A DNA stretch of 64,000 bases. Origin: Brenneria izadpanahii. Lineage in GTDB: Bacteria; Pseudomonadota; Gammaproteobacteria; Enterobacterales; Enterobacteriaceae. This document shows positions 49,852-58,899 of the stretch, piece by piece (positions within the stretch are counted from its first letter, which is position 1; each line of letters starts with the position of its first letter). A program made the translations under genes and the position numbers. The DNA is taken from contig NZ_CP050854.1 of the NCBI RefSeq assembly GCF_017569925.1, forward strand, positions 1,736,001 to 1,800,000. The letters run 5' to 3'. The notes under the pieces are model-generated. The model had not been told where the DNA came from. It did not search any database and worked only from the letters and a program-made list of their open reading frames with translations.

Positions 49852-50595
49852 TCAGTCTGACTCTTCACCCAATGCCGCCGGGGCGAAGTAGCCCAGCGAC
49901 GTTTGACGTATCAGCCTTTCCTCAAGGCTGAGCAAATGCCGGCGCATCGCCTCGCCGGCTTTTTCCGGATCGCGCGCGGCGATGGCCTCTATAATTTCGT
50001 TGTGGTGAATTCGTGATTCAGCCAGCGAAGCGTTCTGCCTGCGCGCCCGCTCGCGAATGGCCTGCCAGGCCGGGTCTTGCCGGACGCGGTTGACGACGTC
50101 GAACAGCGACAGAAAAAGCTGGTTGCCGGCGCTCTGCGCAATCAAACGGTGCAGTGAACCATCCCAGAGTTCGCGCCAGTCTGCGTCGGTTCGTTCGTAA
50201 ATTTTATCGCGCAACGCCCGCATGCGTTCGATATCCCTCGGCTTGGCCCGCAACGCCGCCAACTGCGCCAACTGCGGCTCGATACGCAGTCTCACCTCCA
50301 TGATCTCCATGAAATTGGTACCTTCGATGAGGTCGGCGGCGTGGGTGCCCCAGTGGTCCGGTTTTTGTCCGAGGAAGGTGCCGGCCCCCTGTTTGCGCCA
50401 AATAAGCCCCTCCGCTTCAACCACTTCCAGCGCCCGGCGGACCTCCCGTCTGCCTACGCCCCAGCGTTCCGAAAGCGCCCGTTCCGTAGGTAACTTGCCA
50501 TTCGGCTCAATGGCGCTTTCGCTCAACAGCTCCCGTAATCGCTCCAACGCATAATTGGAATTCTCTGCCGCTTTTTTTTCTATGGTTCTACTCAT
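49852..50595 (-). CDS. GntR-family (FadR/FCD) transcriptional regulator
   Basis: The 247-residue protein has an N-terminal GntR winged helix (about 25-80, GKLPTERALSERWGVGRREVRRALEVVEAEGLI in part) and a C-terminal FCD all-helical ligand domain with metal-site residues (His in SLHRLIAQ, RIHHNEIIEAI). It is the first gene of the operon and probably a repressor of it. Start 50595 fits GGGATG eight bases upstream. A CCAATT-CTC-AATTGG dyad lies just upstream. Confidence 0.88.
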   Translation of the reverse strand: MSRTIEKKAAENSNYALERLRELLSESAIEPNGKLPTERALSERWGVGRREVRRALEVVEAEGLIWRKQGAGTFLGQKPDHWGTHAADLIEGTNFMEIMEVRLRIEPQLAQLAALRAKPRDIERMRALRDKIYERTDADWRELWDGSLHRLIAQSAGNQLFLSLFDVVNRVRQDPAWQAIRERARRQNASLAESRIHHNEIIEAIAARDPEKAGEAMRRHLLSLEERLIRQTSLGYFAPAALGEESD

Positions 50596-51007
50596 TGGTT
50601 CATCCCAATTCTCAATTGGTTCAAACAGACCATGATATGTATGGGATGTCAATATGTCGGATAAAGGCGGGAAAGCGCGGCTATCTCACGAAATCACTAC
50701 GGCATTGATGCTTTTTGCATCAATGTACCGTCAATTGAGTCGTAAATGGTTCAAAGGTTATTTCCGCAGCGGTTTTTACAGAGAGATATATCGTTCCGGG
50801 ATGGCCATATTTTTATGTTATGCGTGAAAAATAGGGCAACGCCGGCTGGGACAGGTAACATCGGCGATAGGCATATAGACGCGATATGCCGGCAGAGATA
50901 TTGATGGGATAAGCGGTTATATGGCGTTCCATGCTTGCAAGGCTACTATGCCGCCGCTTTTCGGCCAGCGTGCGGCATGAGGCGTGAATCCGTTTGGGCT
51001 GGCGGAG
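50596..51007. other. 412-bp intergenic region with a perfect hairpin
   Basis: No gene is seen. The only strong structure is CATTGATGC-TTTTT-GCATCAATG (50703-50725), a perfect 9-bp stem with a T5 loop. It has no following T-run, so it is not a normal terminator; a protein-binding dyad is possible. The GntR operator candidate lies at the left edge. Confidence 0.5.
50605..50619. promoter_or_regulatory. candidate GntR operator
   Basis: CCAATT-CTC-AATTGG is a perfect 6-bp inverted repeat with a 3-bp centre, 9 bp before the GntR start codon. TTGGTTCA occurs twice beside it (50597 and 50617) and GGTTCAAA again near 50750. It suits autoregulation. Confidence 0.4.
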
Positions 51008-51603
51008 TTAGGCTTCCAGCTCGTCCCAACGCGTAATCAGATGGCTGGCAATGCCATAATCGATGGCTTGTTCCGGCGTCATCCAGTAGTTGCGATCGGT
51101 ATCTTCCACGACTTTTGTCAGCGGTTGCCCGGTAGCCTCGCTGATCAGTTTGTTAATGCGAGTGCGGATACGCAACAGTTCATTCGCTTCAATCTGAATA
51201 TCGGTGGCCGGACCCTGAACGCCGCCTAATGGCTGATGTATCATGAAGCGGGTATTCGGCAGGCTATAGCGATTCTGTTTATCCGCCGCCAGATAAATAG
51301 TAATGCCCGCGCTGGCCACCCAGCCGGTGCCGATAACCAGCACTTTGGGCTTAACGAATTTAATCATGTCATGGATAGTATCGCCCGCTTCGACATGTCC
51401 CCCTGGCTGTTAATAAATAACTTGATGGGTTCATCGCCCATTTCCTGCAAAATAAGCAATTGAGCGGTGACTTTCTCTGCCAGCGCTTGTGTTATTTCAC
51501 CTGAAATAATAACCGAACGTGATTTAAGTAATTCATTGGTGGCGAAGGAAGCACTTTTATCCTGCTTGTCATTTTCTTGTTCTTTTTGCGGTTCTTTAGG
51601 CAT
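51008..51603 (-). pseudogene. ClpP-family serine protease, frameshifted at a G5 run
   Basis: Two adjoining frames make one ClpP-like protein of about 198 residues. The first covers 51603 to the break and contains LLKSRSVIISGEI and IKLFINSQG. The second contains VLVIGTGWVASAGITIYLAA (catalytic Ser) and RFMIHQPLGG (catalytic His). One G is missing in the run at 51399-51403; with six G the join reads NSQGGHVEAGDTIHDMIK, exactly as the family expects. It may be a real null mutation, programmed slippage or a homopolymer error. It is a second ClpP, not the main clpP, since no tig/clpX neighbours exist. GGAG lies eight bases before the ATG. Confidence 0.85.
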
Positions 51604-51712
51604 TATCAATACTCCATTGTTTGGCGTCTTTAATATTTAGGGCTAGTTTAGCATGGTGAGGGTAATTATCGTGCGCCGATCGGATAAATAGCCGTAATAA
51701 TAGACTATGCGT

Positions 51713-52050
51713 TTATTCTTCCATTAATTTCCCGGTAATGCAGTGACCGGGCGAATCCCCGAACGCGCGCCGAAACATCGCGATGAAATTACTTGTCGAG
51801 GCATATTCCTGCGAGTCCGAAACTTGCGTGACGGAGATGCCTTGCTCCAGCATCGCCAATGCGTGGAATGCTTCGCCTGCTGCCGCCAGTGCGAAATGCT
51901 TGGTCCCGTCTTCTTAACATCAGACCGTAATGTGCCGACTGACATCGCGCCCGCCTTGGCCCATTTTTCCAGCGTCAGGGGGCTTGCCGGGTCGGCAGGT
52001 ATCTTCAGTGTTACTCGCAGCCGTCGCGGATTCGAGGGTAAAGGCAGAGG
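51713..52050 (-). pseudogene. remnant of an AraC-family regulator (C-terminal DNA-binding part)
   Basis: Reading the minus strand, fragments of an AraC domain appear in order: PLTLEKWAKAGAMSVGTLRS and SISHWRQQAKH in one frame, then AMLEQGISVTQVSDSQEYAS and NFIAMFRRAFGDSPGHC in another, ending at 51713. At least one frameshift or small deletion near 51860 separates the helix-turn-helix units, and the N-terminal sensor is missing. Confidence 0.7.
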
Positions 52051-52257
52051 AAGGGGTTTGCGCGGCGCCGACGAGCTTCATCCTGGACTATGGAAGCAAC
52101 GAGCGCTGGCTCTTTCCCTTGAGGCGTTATCTCTTTTTATGAATTTGTCTTTCAGTCTCTCTCTTTGGACTTGACAACGAAGCCAAAATAGAACAAAACT
52201 AAACCGTTTGGTTTTGTTATGTCTCTTTATAAATGGTTTTGTGGTTATGGGGGTTAT

Positions 52258-52329
52258 ATGAAGGCCGTGATTTTCCTGGGGTGTTTGGCGTCAGCGCTGC
52301 TGCTGACCGGGTGCGTTTCTCTGTTCTGA
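52258..52329 (+). CDS. tiny lipoprotein-like peptide (23 residues), possibly a remnant
   Basis: An ATG with GGGGG upstream opens a 23-codon frame that is almost only a lipoprotein signal: hydrophobic core and lipobox LLTGC, then VSLF and stop. The next peptide (52385) has the same design. It could be a small lysis-type lipoprotein or the intact head of a decayed lipoprotein gene. Confidence 0.35.
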   Translation: MKAVIFLGCLASALLLTGCVSLF

Positions 52330-52384
52330 TAAATATGTGAAGGATGGTGCGCGGCCGATGGCTGCGCTTACCGGAGATGATTTT

Positions 52385-52726
52385 ATGAAAAAGCTATTTT
52401 TGCTGAGCAGTATAAGTCTGGTGTTTTTGCTATCCGGTTGTTTATCTATTGGGACTCATATCTAGATACATCGTTTTGTTACGAGCTAGAGAAGAAGGGG
52501 AATATCAACATTATCTGCATTGGTTGGCGTTCTAATGAGAAACGATGCAAGTTTTTCGATGAGTCCTGATTCTTTATCTTACATAAAATCGAATGATATT
52601 GATTCGCGTTGTTGGTACGGGCCGTCACTCATTGCTGCGGCAAAAGAAAGATATTTGCCGCAGCTTGAGGGCGAGCTACGTATTTCGCCGTTACCCAAGT
52701 CCGCGCCGTTCCCATTAAGCCGTTAA
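52385..52726 (+). pseudogene. decayed small lipoprotein gene
   Basis: A signal peptide with lipobox (MKKLFLLSSISLVFLLSGC) runs to a TAG at 52463-52465. Coding-like sequence continues in the -1 frame (DTSFCYELEKKGNINIICIG) to 52569, then in the first frame (SLSYIKSNDIDSRCWYGPSL to 52726). The pattern is that of one lipoprotein gene of about 113 codons with two compensating frameshifts. No family is recognised. The rest of the 52051-52819 gap shows no gene. Confidence 0.4.
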
Positions 52727-52819
52727 AAGATTATTTATATATAACTGGGTGATTATCCCATTCTGTAAAGTTGCCGGCGCGTTGGCCTGCGGTACGGCCA
52801 TATATATAGATGGGGAAGA

Positions 52820-53731
52820 TTATTTTTCGATGCCAAGTGCGGAGAGAAACAGTTTCAATATCATATTGGGTTGAGTGCCTTTGCGGGTAACGATGGCTAT
52901 TTTTGAGCTGTAGAACAACCTGTCCGTTTCGATGGCTCGCATCATACCTCGCTCCACCCAGATATTCGCATAATGGTCGGGGAGGAAGCCTACAAATTTC
53001 CCGGTAAGAATCAGAAATGCGATGCCTTCGCGATCTGACGCCGTTGCACAGCAGTTAATCATCCGGTGGAGGGATATCTCTTCGGCGGTCATTCGATAAC
53101 TGGGGGCCACCGCCTCCGTTGCGTTAAGTTGGCCAATACTGATAGGTTCCGTTTTGTCGAACAGTGCGTGCCCGCGTCCGCAATAGAGATTCGTCCGCTC
53201 TTCATAAATCTCAATATAATTAAGACTTGGCAGCGGGGAGATTAACGGCAGGGCGCCGACGTGTAATCGTCCCTCTATCAACCCGCGTTCAATCTCCGAA
53301 GGGGTGCTCATGCTTAAGTTGATTCGCACATCCATACCCTGACCGCGTAATACCGTTAGCGCGTTTGAAATAAGCATTCTGGGTTGGGTGATCAGGTTAT
53401 TGATAATACCGATGTTGAATTCACCTCGCAGTTGCTTGTGCAACTGATTGACCTGCTGACGAAATGTTTCGATAGAGGTCAATAGCGATTCGCTGATACG
53501 AAGGATTTCCCGCCCCTCGTCCGTTAGCGCGAAGCCCGCGCGTCCCCGCTGGCATAGTCGCATACCCAGGCGTTTTTCCAGATTGGACATATGCAGGCTG
53601 ATTGCTGAGCGGGTAATGCCTAGCAGACTTTCGGCGGAGGAAAAACTGCCGCATTCGGCGACGGTTTTAAATACTCTGAGTAGTTTGAGATCGAAATCGG
53701 TGACTTGCCCCAAACCTTTCTGTCTGCCCAT
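52820..53731 (-). CDS. LysR-family transcriptional regulator
   Basis: The 303-residue protein has an N-terminal LysR winged helix (about 12-70, SFSSAESLLGITRSAISLHMSNLEKRLG in part) and a periplasmic-binding-like effector domain. It is divergent from an omega-type aminotransferase gene with a 100-bp spacer, the typical LysR arrangement for control of the neighbour. The start has no strong ribosome-binding site, and ATGs further in would cut the helix-turn-helix. Confidence 0.87.
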   Translation of the reverse strand: MGRQKGLGQVTDFDLKLLRVFKTVAECGSFSSAESLLGITRSAISLHMSNLEKRLGMRLCQRGRAGFALTDEGREILRISESLLTSIETFRQQVNQLHKQLRGEFNIGIINNLITQPRMLISNALTVLRGQGMDVRINLSMSTPSEIERGLIEGRLHVGALPLISPLPSLNYIEIYEERTNLYCGRGHALFDKTEPISIGQLNATEAVAPSYRMTAEEISLHRMINCCATASDREGIAFLILTGKFVGFLPDHYANIWVERGMMRAIETDRLFYSSKIAIVTRKGTQPNMILKLFLSALGIEK

Positions 53732-53831
53732 AGTTTTAAAAAAACATAACTGATGATCGAATAATCTAGATTTAACTCACCATTGAATCTGAGGCAAACT
53801 TTTATTACAGAATCCTGTCTGGAATTGTCTC

Positions 53832-55163
53832 ATGGCCGAAGTTAATGCACTAGATTCACTGAATCTCAACTCTCATTGGATGCCGTTTAGCGCCAACCGC
53901 AATTTTCACCGCGATCCGCGAATCATCGTCGGCGCGGATGCCCGCTGGTTAGTGGACGCTCATGGCCGCCGAATTTATGACAGTCTCTCGGGACTCTGGA
54001 CCTGCGGGGCAGGGCATTGCCGCAATGAAATCCAGCAAGCCGTAGCCAAACAGCTTAGCACGCTGGATTATTCCCCAGGCTTTCAATATGGTCATCCGCT
54101 GTCTTTTCGTCTGGCGGAAAAGATCGCGGAGTTGATGCCCGGCGATCTCAACCACATATTTTTCGCCTGTTCCGGTTCTGAATGTGCGGACACCGCGGTG
54201 AAGATGGCTCGCGCCTATTGGCGGCTAAAGGGGCAACCGGCGAAAACCCGGCTGATCGGCCGCGCCCGTGGCTATCACGGCGTGAACGTTGCCGGGACCA
54301 GCCTCGGCGGTATCGGTGGCAACCGCAAGATGTTTGGTCAACTGATGGAGGCCGATCACTTGCCGCATACTTTGCAGGATGGTATGGCCTTTACCAGAGG
54401 AATGGCGGCGACAGGCGGCGTGGAGTTGGCTGATGAACTACTCAAACTAATCGAATTGCACGATGCTTCGAACATTGCGGCGGTGATTGTGGAGCCGCTT
54501 TCAGGCTCGGCCGGCGCGATCATTCCTCCGCAGGGCTATTTGAATCGCCTGAGAGAGATCTGCGATCGGCATGATATCCTGCTGATTTTCGATGAAGTTA
54601 TTACCGCATTCGGACGCATGGGCAAATATACCGGCGCCGATTATTTCGGTGTTACGCCCGATATCATCAACTTTGCGAAACAGATCACCAACGGCGCCAT
54701 CCCGATGGGCGGCGTCGCAGCCAGCAGCGAAATATATAATACCTTTATGCAGGCGCCGCTGCCTGAACACGCCATAGAGTTTGGTCATGGCTACACCTAC
54801 TCGGCGCATCCCGTGGCTTGTGCCGCTGGTTTGGCAACGTTGGAACTGTTAGAGAAGGAGCAATTGATTCAGCAATCCGCCGCGCTGGCGTTGCCTTTTG
54901 AAAACGCGCTTCATACCCTGAAAGGAACGAAGAATGTCGTTGATATTCGTAACTGCGGGCTGGTGGGGGCGATTCAGATTTCGGCCCGAGACGGCGATCC
55001 TTCCGTGCGGCCGTTTGAAGCGGGAATGGCTCTATGGAAGAAAGGTTTCTATGTTCGTTTTGGCGGAGATACGCTTCAATTCGGACCGATATTCAACAGC
55101 ACCGCTGACGAATTAGATCTGTTATTCAACGCAGTGGGCGAGACACTACAGCATCTCGCTTGA
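53832..55163 (+). CDS. class III omega-aminotransferase (beta-alanine:pyruvate aminotransferase type)
   Basis: A 443-residue PLP enzyme: SHWMPFSANRNFHRDPRI at the N-terminus (the PF-N-R-F segment of omega-transaminases), SLSGLWTCGAGH, ACSGSECADTAVKMAR (cofactor phosphate), LLIFDEVITAFGRMG (Asp to PLP nitrogen), and the Schiff-base Lys in FAKQITNGAIPMGG. This is the beta-alanine:pyruvate subgroup, giving malonate semialdehyde from beta-alanine. The convergent tautomerase gene is a malonate-semialdehyde-decarboxylase relative, which fits the same pathway. Confidence 0.87.
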   Translation: MAEVNALDSLNLNSHWMPFSANRNFHRDPRIIVGADARWLVDAHGRRIYDSLSGLWTCGAGHCRNEIQQAVAKQLSTLDYSPGFQYGHPLSFRLAEKIAELMPGDLNHIFFACSGSECADTAVKMARAYWRLKGQPAKTRLIGRARGYHGVNVAGTSLGGIGGNRKMFGQLMEADHLPHTLQDGMAFTRGMAATGGVELADELLKLIELHDASNIAAVIVEPLSGSAGAIIPPQGYLNRLREICDRHDILLIFDEVITAFGRMGKYTGADYFGVTPDIINFAKQITNGAIPMGGVAASSEIYNTFMQAPLPEHAIEFGHGYTYSAHPVACAAGLATLELLEKEQLIQQSAALALPFENALHTLKGTKNVVDIRNCGLVGAIQISARDGDPSVRPFEAGMALWKKGFYVRFGGDTLQFGPIFNSTADELDLLFNAVGETLQHLA

Positions 55164-55194
55164 AAAATTCTGGCCGATAATTATAACGCCGGCA

Positions 55195-55584
55195 CTACAA
55201 GGTGCCGGTTGCATATTGCGCTTCGCCATAACCGAAGCTCCAATCGCTTTTCTGATTAGTGATGAAGGTGATCATTAGATCATTGCCATTAATTCCGCAA
55301 TGCCGTTTAAATTCCTCAGCCAGCAGCTTCATAAACCGCTGTTTCTGTTCATCGCTGCGAGGGCTGGTATAAACGCGCACCATAACCAGCTTATCGCTGC
55401 GTGTGAAACCTAATCCCGTATCCTGAAACAGCATCTGATTACGTTTTCTTTCATTAATAATCTGATAACGATCGCGTTCCGGCACTTGAAAAGCGGCCAG
55501 AACCACTTGGTGCGCTGTATCAAGCAGGGTTTGCAACTCGGCGTCCGAGCGGCCTTCAATAACATCAAATTGTAATAACGGCAT
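55195..55584 (-). CDS. tautomerase-superfamily protein, malonate semialdehyde decarboxylase-like
   Basis: The protein has 129 residues with Met before Pro, so the catalytic Pro1 is exposed after processing. PLLQFDVIEGRSDAELQ, Asp37 (ERDRYQI), DTGLGFTRSDK and the ending SDWSFGYGEAQYATG align closely with malonate semialdehyde decarboxylase (129 residues). In that enzyme Pro1, Asp37, Arg73 and Arg75 matter; here position 75 is Arg but 73 is Ser (YTSPR). Decarboxylation may therefore be altered, or the substrate differs. It is convergent with the transaminase gene and divergent from a LysR regulator. Confidence 0.8.
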   Translation of the reverse strand: MPLLQFDVIEGRSDAELQTLLDTAHQVVLAAFQVPERDRYQIINERKRNQMLFQDTGLGFTRSDKLVMVRVYTSPRSDEQKQRFMKLLAEEFKRHCGINGNDLMITFITNQKSDWSFGYGEAQYATGTL

Positions 55585-55689
55585 ACTTATTCTCTAGTAG
55601 GTGATATCAATGATGCCATTTTAGCTTTTCAGCTAGCCGAGAAAAAGCGCTATAGTTGAATTTATTATTTACTATTTTGAACAATCCCA

Positions 55690-56610
55690 ATGAAGACTCC
55701 TCCAACAGATGCGTTATGGATGCACTTATACTTGCTGACCGTGCTGGCTGAGCAGCAAAGTTTCACCCGCGCAGCGGAACGGCTTGAAATAAGCAAAGCG
55801 GCAATGAGTCAGAAAATTAAACAGTTGGAGGAACAGATCGGCGTGGCGTTGGTACAGCGCACCACCCGCAGCGTCCGCCTGACCAGCGCAGGGGAGCAAT
55901 TGGTGGCGGATCTGCAGCAGCCGTTTGCCCAAATATCCCAAAGTTTCTTGGCCGTGCGGGATGCGAGCGGCCCGGTACGCGGGCTGGTACGCGTTACCGC
56001 GCCGGTGGCGTTTGCCCGTCAGCAACTGGTTCCGCGCATCAGCGAGTACTTGCGCGCGTATCCTCAGGTACGCGTTCAGCTTGAAGTGTCTGACCGCATG
56101 GTGTCGCTGGTCAGCGAAGGATTCGATTTGGCTATTCGCCATAGCAACCTTTTGCCGGAAACCCATGTGGCGCAGCAACTGTGCGCTACGCGAACGCTAT
56201 TGGTCGCGTCGCCGGATTATCTTGATTCGCACGGAACGCCCGACCATCCATTGACGCTGGCGGATCATGACTGTCTTTATTATCCGCGCGGCACCGATCT
56301 GCCGCGTTGGCGTTTTATGCATTGCGCGCGGGCCGGGGAAACGCTGGCGGTGGATGTGAAGGGGCCGTTCGCCACGAATAATAGCGAATCTGTACGCGAT
56401 GCCGCGTTAAGTGGGCTGGGGATTGCGATGCTGCCGGACTTCAGCGCGCGCACGGCCATTGAGTCAGGCGCGCTGCGTGAAGTACTGCCGGATTGGCGCA
56501 TTGTCGACGCGTTCGCCGACAATATTTGGATTATACGCCCTTATGCGGCCCATGTGCCGCGTGCGGTAATATCGTTTTCCCATTGGCTGCGCTCGCAGTT
56601 CGTCCATTGA
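55690..56610 (+). CDS. LysR-family transcriptional regulator
   Basis: The 306-residue protein has an N-terminal winged helix (SFTRAAERLEISKAAMSQKIKQLEE in part, about 23-60) and an effector domain (GLVRVTAPVAFARQQLVPRI). It belongs to the CrgA/AaeR-like group. It is divergent from the tautomerase gene with a 105-bp spacer and should regulate it; effector unknown. Confidence 0.87.
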   Translation: MKTPPTDALWMHLYLLTVLAEQQSFTRAAERLEISKAAMSQKIKQLEEQIGVALVQRTTRSVRLTSAGEQLVADLQQPFAQISQSFLAVRDASGPVRGLVRVTAPVAFARQQLVPRISEYLRAYPQVRVQLEVSDRMVSLVSEGFDLAIRHSNLLPETHVAQQLCATRTLLVASPDYLDSHGTPDHPLTLADHDCLYYPRGTDLPRWRFMHCARAGETLAVDVKGPFATNNSESVRDAALSGLGIAMLPDFSARTAIESGALREVLPDWRIVDAFADNIWIIRPYAAHVPRAVISFSHWLRSQFVH

Positions 56611-56739
56611 CCAAGCCGGTGCCTACCTTCTTTTTACAACGGTTTATTTACCTAGCTTTGCTCATTTGAGAACGTAAACAATTTTAGTTTATATTAGGAG
56701 CTAAAATAAAAAGCTGGAGGCGCTTACGGTAATTATTAA

Positions 56740-57132
56740 CTATTCATACTTCTCACATTCCGCAAGCAAATCTTTCAAAACATTTTTTGCAGGTAATGTA
56801 GGAACATTTATTTCATTTGAAGACATAAATATAACAAGGTCTACTGCATCTTCGATCAGTTGTGGCAACAATTCGTCAAGTAACTCGTCAAGAGATATTT
56901 CTTTTAATTGCAGACCCTCCCACTTACCTTTAGCATTAATTTGAGCATATTCTTTTGCTGGCCAGAGAGGAAGAAAGGTTCTACCATTATCATCTTCAGC
57001 GACGACATAACTATCGTCATCGCCTAAAGTCCATGCAGACTCCCAATCGACTACACGCTTAATGAAATATATATACCGATCTTTCGCAGGCTTACTGAAC
57101 ATAACTTCAATTTCTTTAGCCGAAACTTTCAT
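56740..57132 (-). CDS. DUF2750-like putative immunity protein (module D)
   Basis: The 130-residue acidic protein resembles DUF2750: SWESAWTLGDDDSYVVAEDD, FLPLWPAKEYA, then acidic helices (DELLDELLPQLIEDAVD). It follows a broken toxin tip and so is probably the antitoxin of that module. AAGGAATT precedes the ATG. Its frame is intact while the toxin's is not, as often seen when immunity is retained. Confidence 0.7.
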   Translation of the reverse strand: MKVSAKEIEVMFSKPAKDRYIYFIKRVVDWESAWTLGDDDSYVVAEDDNGRTFLPLWPAKEYAQINAKGKWEGLQLKEISLDELLDELLPQLIEDAVDLVIFMSSNEINVPTLPAKNVLKDLLAECEKYE

Positions 57133-57189
57133 TTTAATTCCTTAGCAACCTAATCCACGTTTACTTTACATGTATCACTGACTCTGAGC

Positions 57190-57470
57190 TTATTTTTTCC
57201 TGCCCCAATCATAACGCTGCTGAGAACGATATTGTTCATGAATCTGGGACTCAGAATAATGGTAATCAAATCCTTTTGTTGATTCATATCCTCTCCCGTG
57301 TACTAAGTCATATCCGGGGTATTTCGAATCGTTTTTCGACGCCCATCGGCAATCATATTCATATCCTGTGTGACCCAGCCTCTAATATGACTAGGCTGTT
57401 TAGGATCACTCGCCAGTGCCCTCAAATGTGCTAAAAAAGCTGGAAGGATCGTTAAGATCACTTTCGGCAT
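57190..57470 (-). pseudogene. Rhs-tip toxin remnant (module D)
   Basis: Two frames join to one toxin domain: HIRGWVTQDMNMIADGRRKT and IRNTPD up to a TAG at 57303, then KYPGYDLVHGRGYESTKGF and HYSESQIHEQYRSQQRYDWG to 57190. The ordered IRN-P-xYDLxHxRGxExxKGxxY pattern is shared by Rhs/CDI nuclease-type tips. A single frameshift near 57305-57320 kills it; no Rhs core stub precedes it. Confidence 0.6.
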
Positions 57471-57538
57471 TTATTTAACTATAAGTCATCAGGTTTCTAT
57501 TTATTACTATAATCATCAAACCATTCACCATACTGGAA

Positions 57539-57880
57539 TTAACCATCGCTAAGAGCCATTTTACTTAGCAGATAGTCGTATAATTTTTCAGCAATAAATT
57601 CAGCATGCTCATACTTCACAATTAAATTAAAAAAATAATACTGAGTATATAGATCATCTATGGCAGGATGATTGCACATGAAAAACGTAATATAAGATAA
57701 ATATATGTTTTTCATATCATTAGATATATCTTCTAAATTAATATGATAATTAGTAATATCATAAAATATATTCATATACTCATGATTAATCCGACTAATT
57801 TCTATAAAAGGAGCGTTCAACTTTTCACACTGTTTCCAATGAGAATTTTTCTGCTTGCTATCTTTATAGGTGAATTTCAT
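57539..57880 (-). CDS. hypothetical immunity-type protein (module C)
   Basis: The 113-residue AT-rich protein has no recognised family: aromatic and helical throughout (YMNIFYDITNYHINLEDISN). The start at 57880 has AAGGATTG upstream and nearly touches the stop of the preceding toxin remnant (57883), the coupling typical of toxin-immunity pairs. Function is inferred from position only. Confidence 0.6.
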   Translation of the reverse strand: MKFTYKDSKQKNSHWKQCEKLNAPFIEISRINHEYMNIFYDITNYHINLEDISNDMKNIYLSYITFFMCNHPAIDDLYTQYYFFNLIVKYEHAEFIAEKLYDYLLSKMALSDG

Positions 57881-57882
57881 AA

Positions 57883-58246
57883 TCAATCCTTTATCTTGTA
57901 ATCAGTAACATGCGTCATTTTTCCACTCTTATCAATCTTTGCCATATAATGAACAATTACATTATTGATCTTCTGTTCACCTTCGCCCACCCTTTTCCTT
58001 TAAAATGGGGATCTCCAATTTGATCCGTTTTAATAATTACCGTTCCGTTTTCAGGGTGTTTCATTACATGGCCGAAAGCAAACCTTTCATTCTTATTCCG
58101 TAGCTTTGTTCTACCTGTAGATTTAGATTTAATTTTTTAGGTTTATGTGATAAAGAGCATTTTCTTAACCCAAACGGATCAATCCACCCCAACGCATTCG
58201 GCGCATACTGATAAAGGTTAATACCACCCGCCAGTCCTATCGGGTC
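57883..58246 (-). pseudogene. Rhs core stub plus broken toxin tip (module C)
   Basis: [19 protein letters not shown] and GWIDPFGL are followed by RKCSLSHKPK. In another frame come RNKNERFAFGHVMKHPENG and TVIIKTDQIGDPHFKGKG, and in a third INNVIVHYMAKIDKSGKMTH to the stop at 57883. Two frameshifts (near 58140 and 57990) disrupt it. The tip type is not known to me. Upstream the core stub continues with stop codons (see findings). Confidence 0.6.
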
Positions 58247-58413
58247 AAATGCAATATATCATCCGACTCTTAGCTCGTACTACCGACCTAAATCATAAAC
58301 TACCTTCATTTAATCACTGTAATGTAAGAAAACGTTCACGCTACGTAGCATAATGCCGATAGGAAAATGAGTTAATATTATATACCTTGTACGTCAAGTT
58401 ATTTTTTAATAAC

Positions 58414-58899
58414 TTAATAATTGATATATGTTATATATATTCCACAATTAAATGATTTGGTTTCATAGGATACGGTAATTCTACCCCAATTAAATTCCCA
58501 TCTTTTACCATTATTATCCATTTTATTGCTATCATAGAGAGAAAATTTATCCATAATCCAAATAGATAACTCAAGTACCTCTTTATCAAGCATTGTAATA
58601 TTAGCTCGCTCATTCCAATTGCTAAGTGAACTATAATAGCTACCATTTTTATCTACTAAATAAAGCATAAAAGGAATATTATCGAAACATTTAGGTCGTA
58701 TAGTAACCTCGAAATTTTTCCCCATCCATTTTACATCATTTATAAGATAATGATGTGGAGTAATTTCCCTTATCTCTTTTTTATTGACTAAATGCTTATA
58801 AGTCATTGAATTTATAAAATCATCTTCAGTTAGATCTTTTAAAAAAGCATTATCTAATGATATACTGCCAGTATTTATATCAAGCTCTAAATTAATCAT
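58414..58899 (-). CDS. hypothetical immunity-type protein (module B)
   Basis: The 161-residue protein is rich in Asn, Lys and aromatic residues, with alternating beta strands (FEVTIRPKCFDNIPFMLYLVD). No family is recognised. Its start overlaps the toxin stop by four bases (ATGA), strong evidence for a toxin-immunity pair. A frame shifted inside it (58431-58646) is a shadow. Confidence 0.65.
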   Translation of the reverse strand: MINLELDINTGSISLDNAFLKDLTEDDFINSMTYKHLVNKKEIREITPHHYLINDVKWMGKNFEVTIRPKCFDNIPFMLYLVDKNGSYYSSLSNWNERANITMLDKEVLELSIWIMDKFSLYDSNKMDNNGKRWEFNWGRITVSYETKSFNCGIYITYINY

